Shown here: piece by piece, positions 48,598-56,077 of the stretch
Layout of the letters: every line of letters starts with the position of its first letter
Numbering within the stretch: the stretch's first letter is position 1
Assembly (NCBI GenBank): GCA_002154655.1
Contig: NGUZ01000003.1
Coordinates: 119,879-183,878 of the forward strand
DNA from: Corynebacterium kefirresidentii
GTDB taxonomy: Bacteria > Actinomycetota > Actinomycetes > Mycobacteriales > Mycobacteriaceae
DNA: 64,000 bases
Direction: 5' to 3'
The notes under the pieces: model-generated
What the model was told of the DNA's origin: nothing
Database searches by the model: none
The model's input: the letters and a program-made list of their open reading frames with translations, nothing else
Made by a program: the position numbers and the translations under genes

Positions 48598-49249
48598 GAT
48601 TCGTGTCCTGCTCGCCGATGACCAGGCGATGCTTGTCGCCGCTTTGTCCACCATTCTCAACGCACAGGATAATATTGAGGTCGTGGCCACCGCGAACACC
48701 GGCGCAGAAGCCGTCACCGCGGCGATGAGCCACCGCATTGACGTCGCCATCCTAGATATCCGAATGCCTGGAATGGACGGTATTGCCGCGGCTCAAGCCA
48801 TCCTTTCTCGGGTGCCTAACTGCCGAATCATCATGCTCACTACGTTTAATGAAGATGATTTGGTGGCTCAATCTATCGCCGCTGGCGCGCATGGGTTTCT
48901 CCTCAAAGACGCGGATCCGGAAGTATTGGCGGGGGCTGTTCGGGACGTCGCCAAGGGCGAATCGGTCCTAGCTGCTAAGGTAACCGGCCCAGTTTTGCAG
49001 ACCTACCGCGCCGCAATTGCGCGCGGGGAGCTGAGCGCGCAAGAGCGCCAGGGCTTAAGCCTTGTCACCCGCCGCGAGAGAGAAGTCTTAGCCCTCATCG
49101 CCCGCGGTGCCACCAACGCGGAAATTGCCGGTGAAATGGTCATCGCGGATACGACTGTCAAGACACATGTTTCCTCTCTGCTTTCCAAACTGGCTGCACG
49201 CGACCGCGTAGCTCTCGTGCTTCTGGCGCAAAAGGCTGGCATCGCCTAA
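48590..49249 (+). CDS. NarL/LuxR-type response regulator
   Basis: Start GTG 48590 inside the end of the kinase gene, 219 residues. Receiver domain: acidic pocket VLLADDQAMLV, phosphorylation Asp in VAILDIRMPGMDGI (about residue 54), Lys in FLLKDADPEVL. LuxR HTH: VTRREREVLALIARGATNAE and DTTVKTHVSSLLSKL. Cognate to the kinase just upstream. The palindrome at 49252-49269, between this gene and the ABC genes, is a candidate target site. Confidence 0.95.
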   Translation: MSKIRVLLADDQAMLVAALSTILNAQDNIEVVATANTGAEAVTAAMSHRIDVAILDIRMPGMDGIAAAQAILSRVPNCRIIMLTTFNEDDLVAQSIAAGAHGFLLKDADPEVLAGAVRDVAKGESVLAAKVTGPVLQTYRAAIARGELSAQERQGLSLVTRREREVLALIARGATNAEIAGEMVIADTTVKTHVSSLLSKLAARDRVALVLLAQKAGIA

Positions 49250-49251
49250 GC

Positions 49252-49269
49252 CTCCTACCGTGGTAGGAG
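49252..49269. promoter_or_regulatory. Inverted repeat upstream of the ABC transporter genes
   Basis: CTCCTACC-GT-GGTAGGAG, an 8-bp perfect dyad with a 2-base centre, starts 2 bp after the response regulator stop and 67 bp before the ABC start. NarL-type regulators bind such short dyads. It lacks a U-run, so a terminator role is unlikely. Function inferred from position. Confidence 0.5.
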
Positions 49270-49336
49270 AATTTCGCGCTAAGGTCCATAGCCTAGGCGG
49301 AGGTTATTGTGGCGCTGTGCCACGAGACTAGGCGGT

Positions 49337-50050
49337 ATGAGTTTTGAGATCTCCTTTGAACGCGTCAGCAAATCCTTTGGCTCCCACGCGGTGCTGCGGG
49401 ATGTGGATTTTCGTATCACCCCTGGCCGAGTCCATGCCCTTCTTGGACGCAACGGGGCCGGAAAATCCACCCTCTTTTCCATCTTCCTTGGCCTGCTGCC
49501 GGCAGATTCCGGAATAGTACGCGTGGCTGGTGCTCCTTGGTCACGTGAAGTACTCGACCACGTGGGGGCATCCGTGAACGGGCCCGCCTTCTACGGGCAT
49601 CTTTCCGCCGCTGCCAACCTGCGCGTACATACCCGCTTGCTAGGTCTGCCGGAGTCTGAGGTAGAGCGTGTTTTAGCCATTGCGGGACTCACCGAGGTCG
49701 GTTCCAAGAAAGCCAAGTCCTTTTCCACCGGTATGAAGGCTCGCTTGGCATTGGCGCAGGCTTTGCTAGGTGATCCGGAAATTTTGCTGCTGGATGAACC
49801 TCAAAATGGTCTTGATCCACAGGGCATAGTGGAGCTGCGTACTTTGCTGCGAGACTTGGCAGCAGCCGGCCATACTGTTGTAGTCAGCTCTCATCAGCTT
49901 GGCGAGGTCCTTCATTTAGCCGACGACATCACCATTTTGTCTCAGGGCACCATTCGCTACTCCGGGTCCTTGCAGGAGCTTGCCCCCAGCGGCCAATTGG
50001 AATCCGAGTTCTTCCGCCTCACCTCTCTGGGCGGTGAGGCCGATGTTTAA
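49337..50050 (+). CDS. ABC transporter ATP-binding protein (peptide-antibiotic resistance type)
   Basis: 237 residues from ATG 49337 (MSFEISFERVSKSFGSHAVL). Walker A LLGRNGAGKSTLFSIF, signature SFSTGMKARLALAQALL and Walker B ILLLDEPQNGLDPQGI, then an H-loop SSHQLGEV. The shape matches the single-domain ATPases of lantibiotic-immunity (LanF/BcrA-type) exporters. The permease ATG overlaps its stop by 8 bp. The HK-RR-ABC-permease order suggests induction by the compound that is exported. Confidence 0.93.
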   Translation: MSFEISFERVSKSFGSHAVLRDVDFRITPGRVHALLGRNGAGKSTLFSIFLGLLPADSGIVRVAGAPWSREVLDHVGASVNGPAFYGHLSAAANLRVHTRLLGLPESEVERVLAIAGLTEVGSKKAKSFSTGMKARLALAQALLGDPEILLLDEPQNGLDPQGIVELRTLLRDLAAAGHTVVVSSHQLGEVLHLADDITILSQGTIRYSGSLQELAPSGQLESEFFRLTSLGGEADV

Positions 50051-51524
50051 GCGCTACCTTTCGGCAGAGCTGCTGCGCAGCCGCGGCAGCGCTGTGCAGT
50101 GGCTACCTCTTCTCGCCTTACCGCTTGCGCTAATGACCATAGTCTTTTCCGCTATCGCTTCCCCGGCTAAGGATGCTACCGGTGTTCTCAGCTGGCAATC
50201 TATGTTTGTCACCGGCATGTACGCGCCGCTCGTTGCGGTATTTGCCGCGGTTACAGAGCGCCGAGAGGTTCTCGCCCGTGGCGGCGGCACATGGTGGCGC
50301 CGCCTCACTACCCGCTACGAACACACTGCCCGCTTAGTGGTAGTGCTCGCCAGCTTGGCCGCGTTCCACCTCCTCAACTTTGGGGTGTCCTGGGCAGTAG
50401 TGTTCGCACAAGGCCGTGAACAGCACCACCTTGTGGCACTCGCCGGGCTCTATTCTTTCCTCGGTGCTGTTGGCATTGCTGGCCTTGCCTCGGCCTGCTC
50501 GCGGCGCTATGGCCTTGGCGCGACACTAATACTCAGCGTTATCTGGCAGGTTTTAAGCGTGACTTCCAAGGTCGTCGAAGGCCCTACGTGGTGGGCTTTT
50601 CCACCAGCTTGGCCCATGCGGCTCTTGCTTCATTCACTGCATATTCATCAAAATTCCGTGCCCTTGGATCCAGGCGATCCACTCCTGCAAGAAAGTCCGC
50701 TGCCGGCCCTCGCTCTGACGCTACTTCTCGCAGCAGTAGGCATATATGCGGCCATCGTCACTCCGCGCCGCCTACGCCGCCTCGCCTTACCTCGCCGCGG
50801 CCAGACGACCCCTGCCTCTAGCGGCGCCACTGCCACGTGGCGCCCGGCCACAGCACCGCGTGCCACCGCCCGCCCCCGCTTTGCAGGCGCGCTAGTTGGT
50901 CTCCACCGGGCGGCGTGCAGCCCAGCGGTTATCGCCTGCTTGGTGTTAAGTGCCTTGGCACTGCTATCTCTTGCCCTTTTCTATCCTCCGACTTATGTCC
51001 AGGGTTTCTTTATTTTTCTGCTTCTCCCTGTAGGGGCAGGTGTGCTACCGGTTTTGGTGTGGCCATTACTCGCGCCGGTATGGCCGCTCAGCCACATGGA
51101 ATCCCGCCATTGTTCCAGCGCCCTCCTCTGGTGGTTTATCGGGATAGTATCCGCAGTATGCATGGGCGCTTCGCTCGCGCTTATTGCTTCTGGTAGCCCG
51201 GCTTCGACGACGATCATCCAACTGCCCCTAGCCATTGGGGTGGGATATGTGATTTCGGTATTCTCTCTTCTCATCGTGATTCGTCTGGGCATCATGAGTG
51301 GACTGGCACTGTGCATCGTCTGCACTATCGTCTCCGTGACCTTGGGTGGAGACGTCCTCGCTAGAACCCCGCTGTGGTTGATCGCCTTCCCCGCATGGCC
51401 CATGAACGCGGATTCCCCTGCCCGCTATTTTCTTGCGGTGGTGCTGACAGGAATCTTCGCCACGGCTGGTACGTGGATGGTCATCCGGCTGCTTAAGACT
51501 AAAGCGCTGCGGCCGGCAAACTAA
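50043..51524 (+). CDS. ABC-2 type permease, probable two-module fusion
   Basis: 493 residues with about 12 membrane segments in two sets of six (about 20-250 and 300-490), joined by a 50-residue Arg/Pro/Thr-rich cytoplasmic linker (RRLALPRRGQTTPASSGATA). Each half has the ABC-2 pattern, and both halves contain a matching FPPAWPMRLL or AFPAWPMNAD block before their last segment, which supports internal duplication. It would replace the two separate permeases (LanE/LanG) of lantibiotic immunity systems. Start ATG 50043 within the ATPase gene. Confidence 0.88.
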   Translation: MFKRYLSAELLRSRGSAVQWLPLLALPLALMTIVFSAIASPAKDATGVLSWQSMFVTGMYAPLVAVFAAVTERREVLARGGGTWWRRLTTRYEHTARLVVVLASLAAFHLLNFGVSWAVVFAQGREQHHLVALAGLYSFLGAVGIAGLASACSRRYGLGATLILSVIWQVLSVTSKVVEGPTWWAFPPAWPMRLLLHSLHIHQNSVPLDPGDPLLQESPLPALALTLLLAAVGIYAAIVTPRRLRRLALPRRGQTTPASSGATATWRPATAPRATARPRFAGALVGLHRAACSPAVIACLVLSALALLSLALFYPPTYVQGFFIFLLLPVGAGVLPVLVWPLLAPVWPLSHMESRHCSSALLWWFIGIVSAVCMGASLALIASGSPASTTIIQLPLAIGVGYVISVFSLLIVIRLGIMSGLALCIVCTIVSVTLGGDVLARTPLWLIAFPAWPMNADSPARYFLAVVLTGIFATAGTWMVIRLLKTKALRPAN

Positions 51525-51667
51525 GCCTCGCAAGAGTATCGCTCTGCTAACGGGTTGACCTGGCACCACCATCAGGAGACTGGAAGAATGCAGCTAGTTG
51601 AAAAAAGGCGCACACAGAGCACCTCACAAAGGTGGATTTAGCCTTTGGGGCAAGAAAGGATAAATAA

Positions 51668-52198
51668 ATGAAACTTCCGTCAGACTTTTTCTCAATTAAT
51701 GGCGATCCGTTTACTGAGGAGGAAATTTCAGAATTAAAGCGAACCGTAGATTCATCTCTGCCTGAAGACTATCTAGAATTTTTATCCCTTCATGGAGGTG
51801 GAGTCATTTCCGAGACCTACTCACATGTACAGCTCAGGACAAACGACTCAACTGCTCTCGAAGTTGAAGCAACCATGATTTTTGGAAACGCGACACCAAT
51901 CGACATATGGGAAAATGCCATTCAACTGGACCCTACTTGGCTCCATGACTGGGGATTTTACTTTTGCGAAGCAAGCAATCCCCCCGAGGACAAGTTTTTA
52001 ATTAACCTCTCCAATGAAGAGTTTTCAATCGGAAGCATACTATATGAAGACGAAGGGAAAGTTTTCCAAGTATCAAAAGATTTTACATCCTTCATATCGC
52101 TTCTAATCAATAGCCGAGGGAAGGCACCCAAGGCACCGCAAAGGCGATCGGAGAAGTTTGGAAAATTCTTTTTCCAAGCAAGACTGTCAAAAATATAG
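51668..52198 (+). CDS. SMI1/KNR4 (SUKH) family immunity-type protein
   Basis: 176 residues. The SUKH pattern is clear: FTEEEISELKRTVDSSLPED, YLEFLSLHGGGVISE, and IWENAIQL followed by WGFYFCEASNPPEDKFLINL. SUKH proteins are the commonest immunity proteins of polymorphic toxin systems and bind nuclease toxins. Codon use is AT-rich compared with upstream genes. Ribosome binding site GAAAGGA, 8 bp before ATG. No toxin tip is recognisable in the 143 bp upstream. First gene of the accessory island. Confidence 0.85.
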   Translation: MKLPSDFFSINGDPFTEEEISELKRTVDSSLPEDYLEFLSLHGGGVISETYSHVQLRTNDSTALEVEATMIFGNATPIDIWENAIQLDPTWLHDWGFYFCEASNPPEDKFLINLSNEEFSIGSILYEDEGKVFQVSKDFTSFISLLINSRGKAPKAPQRRSEKFGKFFFQARLSKI

Positions 52199-52530
52199 AA
52201 TTTCCAAATGTCAACCTAGACCATTAAAAGTAGTCGCAGCCACTCTATTTCCTATCGATTAATTCCACTAATACATCTTGATCGATACCCTACTTGAAAG
52301 AGCGCTTACCGAACCTTTTATCTAGATGTTTATATTGCAACAATAAAGCCTTTTATGAATCGCAAGAAATTCATCAATCCCCAATCCCTCAATCTTTCCT
52401 ACTAGATCGTCTATTTTATCGCATAAGCAGTAGAATTAACCATCAATAGGGCTACCGCTAGGGGCACACCTGCTTTGGTTCCTGCCCCCGGAAAGTGGAC
52501 ACGCCAGGGGTTAGGCTCAAGCATCTGAAG
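52199..52530. other. AT-rich gap with an IS-terminus-like sequence
   Basis: About 330 bp without a convincing gene. The first 250 bp are strongly AT-rich. Near the end, 52481-52501 reads cctgcccccggaaagtgg and then ACA. Its reverse complement starts TGTCCACTTTCCGGGG, like the tips of IS3-type elements, and matches 54687-54708. This is probably the right end of a lost insertion sequence. Confidence 0.55.
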
Positions 52531-52856
52531 TGGCCGGTGCACGAGCCCCCGTTATTTGCCGGCCAGTATCGGGATACTGAATCCGAGCGGGATTACAACC
52601 GCCTCCGTTACTACAGCCCCACGCTGGGCGCCTAGAACGCTCAAGACCCACTCGGGCTCGCCCTACGCCTCGCCTCAGCACAATGAACCGCCTCGATGAA
52701 TTTCCGTACAGATCAAGTAGACAGGGAGGCGCAGGAGCATTCGTTAATGGGATATCGCGTTTTGCGCAGAGAAGTCAAGGAGGCTCATTGTCCAGTTTCT
52801 ACCGCTCTAATAAAAATGGCAATGGCGACTATTTTAGAGTTAAATTAACTGATTAG
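52531..52856 (+). pseudogene. Rhs C-terminal remnant with NucA/NucB-like DNase tip
   Basis: Two pieces. 52531-52683 encodes the Rhs core end (WPVHEPPLFAGQYRDTESER, then RYYSPTLGA), a TAG stop at 52633 where related copies have TAT (Tyr), then NAQDPLGLALRLASAQ and TGA. 52686-52856, in another frame, encodes RLDEFPYRSSRQGGAGAFVN, then QRSQGGSLSSFYRSNKNGNG and DYFRVKLTD before TAG. That matches the C-terminal half of NucA/NucB deoxyribonucleases (DEYPF...GGAGA...SQGG.LS.FY). The first part of the nuclease appears deleted at the junction near 52685. Not expressible as an Rhs toxin. Confidence 0.75.
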
Positions 52857-52866
52857 GAGTATACGA

Positions 52867-53307
52867 TTGAAATCCTTTCTCATTAAGATCGAGCCAACAA
52901 ACTACATTTTTGAAGTGTTTGGCGACGGATCTACTGGAACCGAACTTCATTGGTCGGATAATCCGCCGGTCGGTAGAGCCAAGGGCGCATTTGCAGTAGC
53001 GCTTCCAGATCTAGAGATAGGCGAGAAGTTTTCAGCCACTGTTTGCTTTACCGATACACCCATCGAAGAGCAAAACGCTTTCTCCAAGCATGTCATTGAT
53101 ACTTTTGATGGGAAAATAGAAATATCAGATGTAGTTGAAAGCCAGGTTGCAGGCTCGGAGGGATTTGTCGGAGCTCTTTACTCCTTACCATGGTCCGGCT
53201 CCACAGAAATCTCATTAAGTGCCCCGAAAGGTTTCACGAAAAATAGTGAGGGCGAGTTAGTGCCGCTTAGTTTGCACTTAACATTTAGCCCCGCATCAGA
53301 GACTTAA
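52867..53307 (+). CDS. Candidate immunity protein for the NucA/NucB-like toxin tip (unknown family)
   Basis: 146 residues, soluble, acidic, mostly predicted beta strands, from no family I recognise (SFLIKIEPTNYIFEVFGDGS near the start, EISLSAPKGFTKNSEGELVP near the end). Start TTG 52867 is set by an AGGAG 7 bp upstream that overlaps the stop codon of the nuclease tip. This tight coupling is typical of toxin-immunity pairs. Lower GC than the core genome. Intact although the toxin is broken. Immunity function is inferred from position only. Confidence 0.7.
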   Translation: MKSFLIKIEPTNYIFEVFGDGSTGTELHWSDNPPVGRAKGAFAVALPDLEIGEKFSATVCFTDTPIEEQNAFSKHVIDTFDGKIEISDVVESQVAGSEGFVGALYSLPWSGSTEISLSAPKGFTKNSEGELVPLSLHLTFSPASET

Positions 53308-53344
53308 GTCTAGTGAGTTTCTAGCAGAGTCAGCGACCGAAGCC

Positions 53345-54046
53345 TCTTCCTTTCCTACACCTACGACGGACTCGTCCGACGCGTGGCCAAAACACCATCA
53401 ACACCACCACTGGAGTCTTAGAGGTACACACCATCCAAACCCTCTACGGCACACGCACATGATCTGGTCGGTGCACCAGTCCCCTGCTGTTTGCCAGCCA
53501 ATATGAAGATGCTGAATCAGACTGGGCGTACAACCGGTTCCGCTACTACAGTCCCACCTGGGTACCTATAACGCCCAAGACCCACTCGGACTTGCACCAC
53601 GGCTCGCCTCCGCACAGGGGTATGTCGACCACGCAGCACACTGGGTCGACGTGCTGGGACTGCACGGCTGTTGGGCGGCCAAGGAAGTTCAAGGGAAGGT
53701 TGTATATCAACAGACTAGTAGACAGGTATTCAATCCGCACAAAGAGGTGTACCTTCCTCGGGAAATTGGTAGTGGAATTGGCACCAGTGTCGATTTAATG
53801 AGGCATGGGCGCGCCCCCATAGGGGTAGATGGAAACACAGTGAATTTGCACCATATCAGACAAGATGATCGATCAGCCGTGGTAGAAATTACAAAACAGA
53901 TACACACAGAAAACGCTAAATTTCTCCATATATTCCACGGAATGAATAGGAGCGAGTTTCCAACAGATGTCCCCCCTGTCTACCGCGCATTCTTTAGGGA
54001 GTGGAGACACACATACTGGAAAGAAAAGGCATTGGACTATTTATGA
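53345..54046 (+). pseudogene. Rhs C-terminal remnant with LHH (HNH/Endo VII) nuclease tip
   Basis: Rhs pieces in shifting frames: FLSYTYDGLVRRVAK (from about 53345), NTINTTTGVLEVHTIQTLYG, a TGA at 53460-53462 where Trp is expected, LLFASQYEDAESDWAYNRFR and YYSPT, then a one-base loss near 53556-53558. After it the frame GTYNAQDPLGLAPRLASAQG runs open to 54046. That open part ends in an intact nuclease tip: VDVLGLHGC, then TVNLHHIRQDDRSAVVEI and HIFHGMNRSEFP, with the LHH motif of HNH/Endo VII-fold toxins. The tip could be made from GTG 53651 as an orphan. Its TGA overlaps the next ATG (ATGA). Confidence 0.78.
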
Positions 54047-54459
54047 CCGGTCAGAAAAAACTCTCAGATAAGCTACTCTCATACTTGTACGGCCACGGTC
54101 TAAGTAAAAGTGAACTGTCTCAGCTGAAATCGGTGGCTCCATCTTGGATTCCCGAACAATACTTCCAATTCTGGAAGCATTACACGGCCTTTTCTCCGCC
54201 ATCGTTAATTTTCTTCACACCTGCCCCATATGGAGTCTATGAAAACGCCTTCGAAGGGTTTCTAGAAGATTTCCGGTCAGCCGATCTTGTCGATTCAAAA
54301 CGCTTCTTCCCAGTAGCCTATGATGACGGTTTTGTCTGGGGCGTCTTCGAACAGAAGCCCAATGGGTCGGTTATATGTGGAATGTACGATTTTCAAGAAA
54401 AGGACTACGTTGAAGGCCCCTTCAAGACATTCGAGCAGTGGGTGTATAGCTACGGATAA
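54043..54459 (+). CDS. Probable immunity protein (SUKH-like) coupled to the LHH tip
   Basis: 138 residues from ATG 54043, whose ATGA overlaps the toxin stop, the usual sign of a toxin-immunity pair. It has a SUKH-like order of elements: KSVAPSWIPEQYFQFWKHY, FEGFLEDFRSADL, RFFPVAYDDGFVWGVFEQK and FKTFEQWVYSYG. The fold assignment is by pattern and less certain than for 51668. It would neutralise the LHH nuclease. Intact while the Rhs body is broken. Confidence 0.72.
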   Translation: MTGQKKLSDKLLSYLYGHGLSKSELSQLKSVAPSWIPEQYFQFWKHYTAFSPPSLIFFTPAPYGVYENAFEGFLEDFRSADLVDSKRFFPVAYDDGFVWGVFEQKPNGSVICGMYDFQEKDYVEGPFKTFEQWVYSYG

Positions 54460-54468
54460 ACAGGCGGA

Positions 54469-54548
54469 CCTGACCCCTGTTTGGTAGACACCTGATATCC
54501 AGCCCGGTTGGGTTGGGAAGAAAGGTAATCTACCAAACAGGGGTCAGG
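54469..54548. repeat. Perfect 20-bp inverted repeat, facing IS termini
   Basis: cctgacccctgtttggtaga (54469-54488) is repeated in exact inversion at 54529-54548, with 40 bp between. The left arm is followed by CA, giving an AGACA tip, so the arms look like the right end of one IS and the left end of another facing each other. Further CCTGACCCC-type tips occur at 54687-54708 (TGTCTACTTTCCGGAG start) and 55815-55829. No transposase remains. The 54460-54716 gap has no gene. Confidence 0.75.
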
Positions 54549-54716
54549 ACCCAAACAACTTGACACGCTCGGTGTATGCGCTACAACACGCGCAGACGAC
54601 ACTCCTGATGCAACCTTCTAGCTCCCGATGACTTCGAAGCACTCACATCAGCTATGCTGATCCAAGCAGCATAGCTAACCCCGACGTGTCTACTTTCCGG
54701 AGGTCAGGCCCCCTAG

Positions 54717-55694
54717 ATGCTAAAATTCTCTTTAGACAGCCCTAAAGGCAGCCGCCCTAAAGCGGGACAGCTCTACCTGATGAAAACCACCCTCGGTTAC
54801 ATCCCTGTTGGCGTCGCCTCCACCGAAGCATTCTTTGGTGCGGCCGCAATGCTCCACCCTTATCGCGCGCTCATCAGCGATCCATCAGATACAACCTGGT
54901 TTCCACTCGTCGAAAAGAACGAACTGCTTATTCCGCCAATTCAGATCGTCAAGAGTGACTTCAGAAAAGGCGGACCTTTTCAGAGAATCCCAGCGAAAAG
55001 CCATCCTAATACCATCCCTTTTGACAACTACTTCGACTACACACTCGCGAGCTTATGGTCACCAGAGGAGCAAGCATTCGTCCCCACAACAAAAGAAGAT
55101 GAATGGGTGCCAAAGGAAAGACGGATCATCAACTACACGATCCACGACACAAATCCGCCGCAAGGCGGCACCACGGATGAAGCCCCAGAAGGCACCTACT
55201 TTATGACCCCTGTCCTAGGCGAGCACCGCGAAATCGAATATGCCCTTGAAGACGCACTCGCCTACTACGGTCTAATCGATACCCCGCGCCCCACGCGCCC
55301 CGACTTCATTGAAAGTCAGGAACACGACACTATGCAAACCGACTCACAGCAGGAAGACCAGCCACTCTTCCACCTCGCAGAAATCGACGGTATGACCACC
55401 CTGTTCGCCGCCATGGACACCATGCCAGAAGAAGCAGCCGGCGTCATAGAACAAGCAGGGCACACACCCAACGGCTACTTCTTCGACAACCTCGCCAAGT
55501 ACCTACTCCGACAAGCAAACGTAACCACCAACGGCATCGAATTCGACAGCGAAGCAGGCATGTTCAGCCTCATTGGCACCACCAAGATCCTGCAACCACT
55601 CCACGACCAACTCACAGAACTCTTCAACAACACAAACGACCTACAACAAAGGCTCAAGCAAGCCGAAGCAGCAGGAATAGACTTCGACGACTAA
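54717..55694 (+). CDS. Large immunity-type protein with C-terminal Imm51-like domain
   Basis: 325 residues. The last 110 (AEIDGMTTLFAAMDTMPEEA, GHTPNGYFFDNLAKYLL, FDSEAGMFSLIG) resemble the Imm51 immunity family. The first 190 (KAGQLYLMKTTLGYIPVGVA and on) form a separate domain of unknown family, joined by an acidic, Gln-rich linker around residues 200-215. A two-domain arrangement fits a poly-immunity protein. ATG 54717 has weak ribosome binding signals (GAGG 15 bp upstream) and sits 8 bp after an IS-like tip. No toxin tip precedes it directly. Confidence 0.65.
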   Translation: MLKFSLDSPKGSRPKAGQLYLMKTTLGYIPVGVASTEAFFGAAAMLHPYRALISDPSDTTWFPLVEKNELLIPPIQIVKSDFRKGGPFQRIPAKSHPNTIPFDNYFDYTLASLWSPEEQAFVPTTKEDEWVPKERRIINYTIHDTNPPQGGTTDEAPEGTYFMTPVLGEHREIEYALEDALAYYGLIDTPRPTRPDFIESQEHDTMQTDSQQEDQPLFHLAEIDGMTTLFAAMDTMPEEAAGVIEQAGHTPNGYFFDNLAKYLLRQANVTTNGIEFDSEAGMFSLIGTTKILQPLHDQLTELFNNTNDLQQRLKQAEAAGIDFDD

Positions 55695-55736
55695 AAAGAA
55701 GCTTTATCCTGACACGTTAAAAACTAGTCAGCTGGC

Positions 55737-55815
55737 TGGAATGGTGCTGCGCATTATTACTGGTATACCTACGACAGACTTGGCCGACATATAGCCAAAG
55801 ACACCATCAATACCG
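55737..55815 (+). pseudogene. Small Rhs YD-repeat fragment
   Basis: One frame reads WNGAAHYYWYTYDRLGRHIA and then KDTINT before changing into an IS-tip-like sequence (gggcctgacccctag, 55815-55829). It overlaps in content with the YTYDGLVRRVAK region of the 53345 remnant, and shows the intact AKDTINT that the other copy has lost by one base. It is the third Rhs remnant in the island. The rest of the gap to 56040 has no gene I can support. Confidence 0.7.
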
Positions 55816-56040
55816 GGCCTGACCCCTAGCAGAATCGTTGAATACCACCCTCAAGCGTGGAGTCTTGCGCAATAGGAAAGTCTTTGACAATCCGATCGCC
55901 TGAAGGCGGTGAAACCGAGACTTCAGCTACACCGGCTAGGGGTGCCCAAACCATTCAATCAGCATCCAAGAAGACCAAATCTAATCCCACCAACACGCTG
56001 AGTCACAAACGTTTAGCCCTGAGCCCTGGAAAACGACTTA

Positions 56041-56062
56041 AGCCCGCGGATAACCGCGGGCT
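56041..56062 (-). terminator. Terminator of gapB
   Basis: A 9-bp perfect stem (agcccgcgg/ccgcgggct) with loop ATAA. On the minus strand it is followed by TAAGTCGTTTTCC. It lies 15 bp beyond the gapB stop. Confidence 0.82.
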
Positions 56063-56077
56063 ATAGTTCATTGAGCC

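Noticed and set aside
49252-49269. Reading the dyad as a terminator of the response regulator gene
   Set aside because: It has no U-run and a 2-base loop would be too tight for a hairpin, so a protein-binding site is the better reading.
55857-56066. Small open frame of 69 codons before gapB
   Set aside because: Polar, low-complexity product without a ribosome binding site or relatives I can name, and it runs into the gapB terminator stem. It may be a degraded end of something, but it cannot be supported as a gene.
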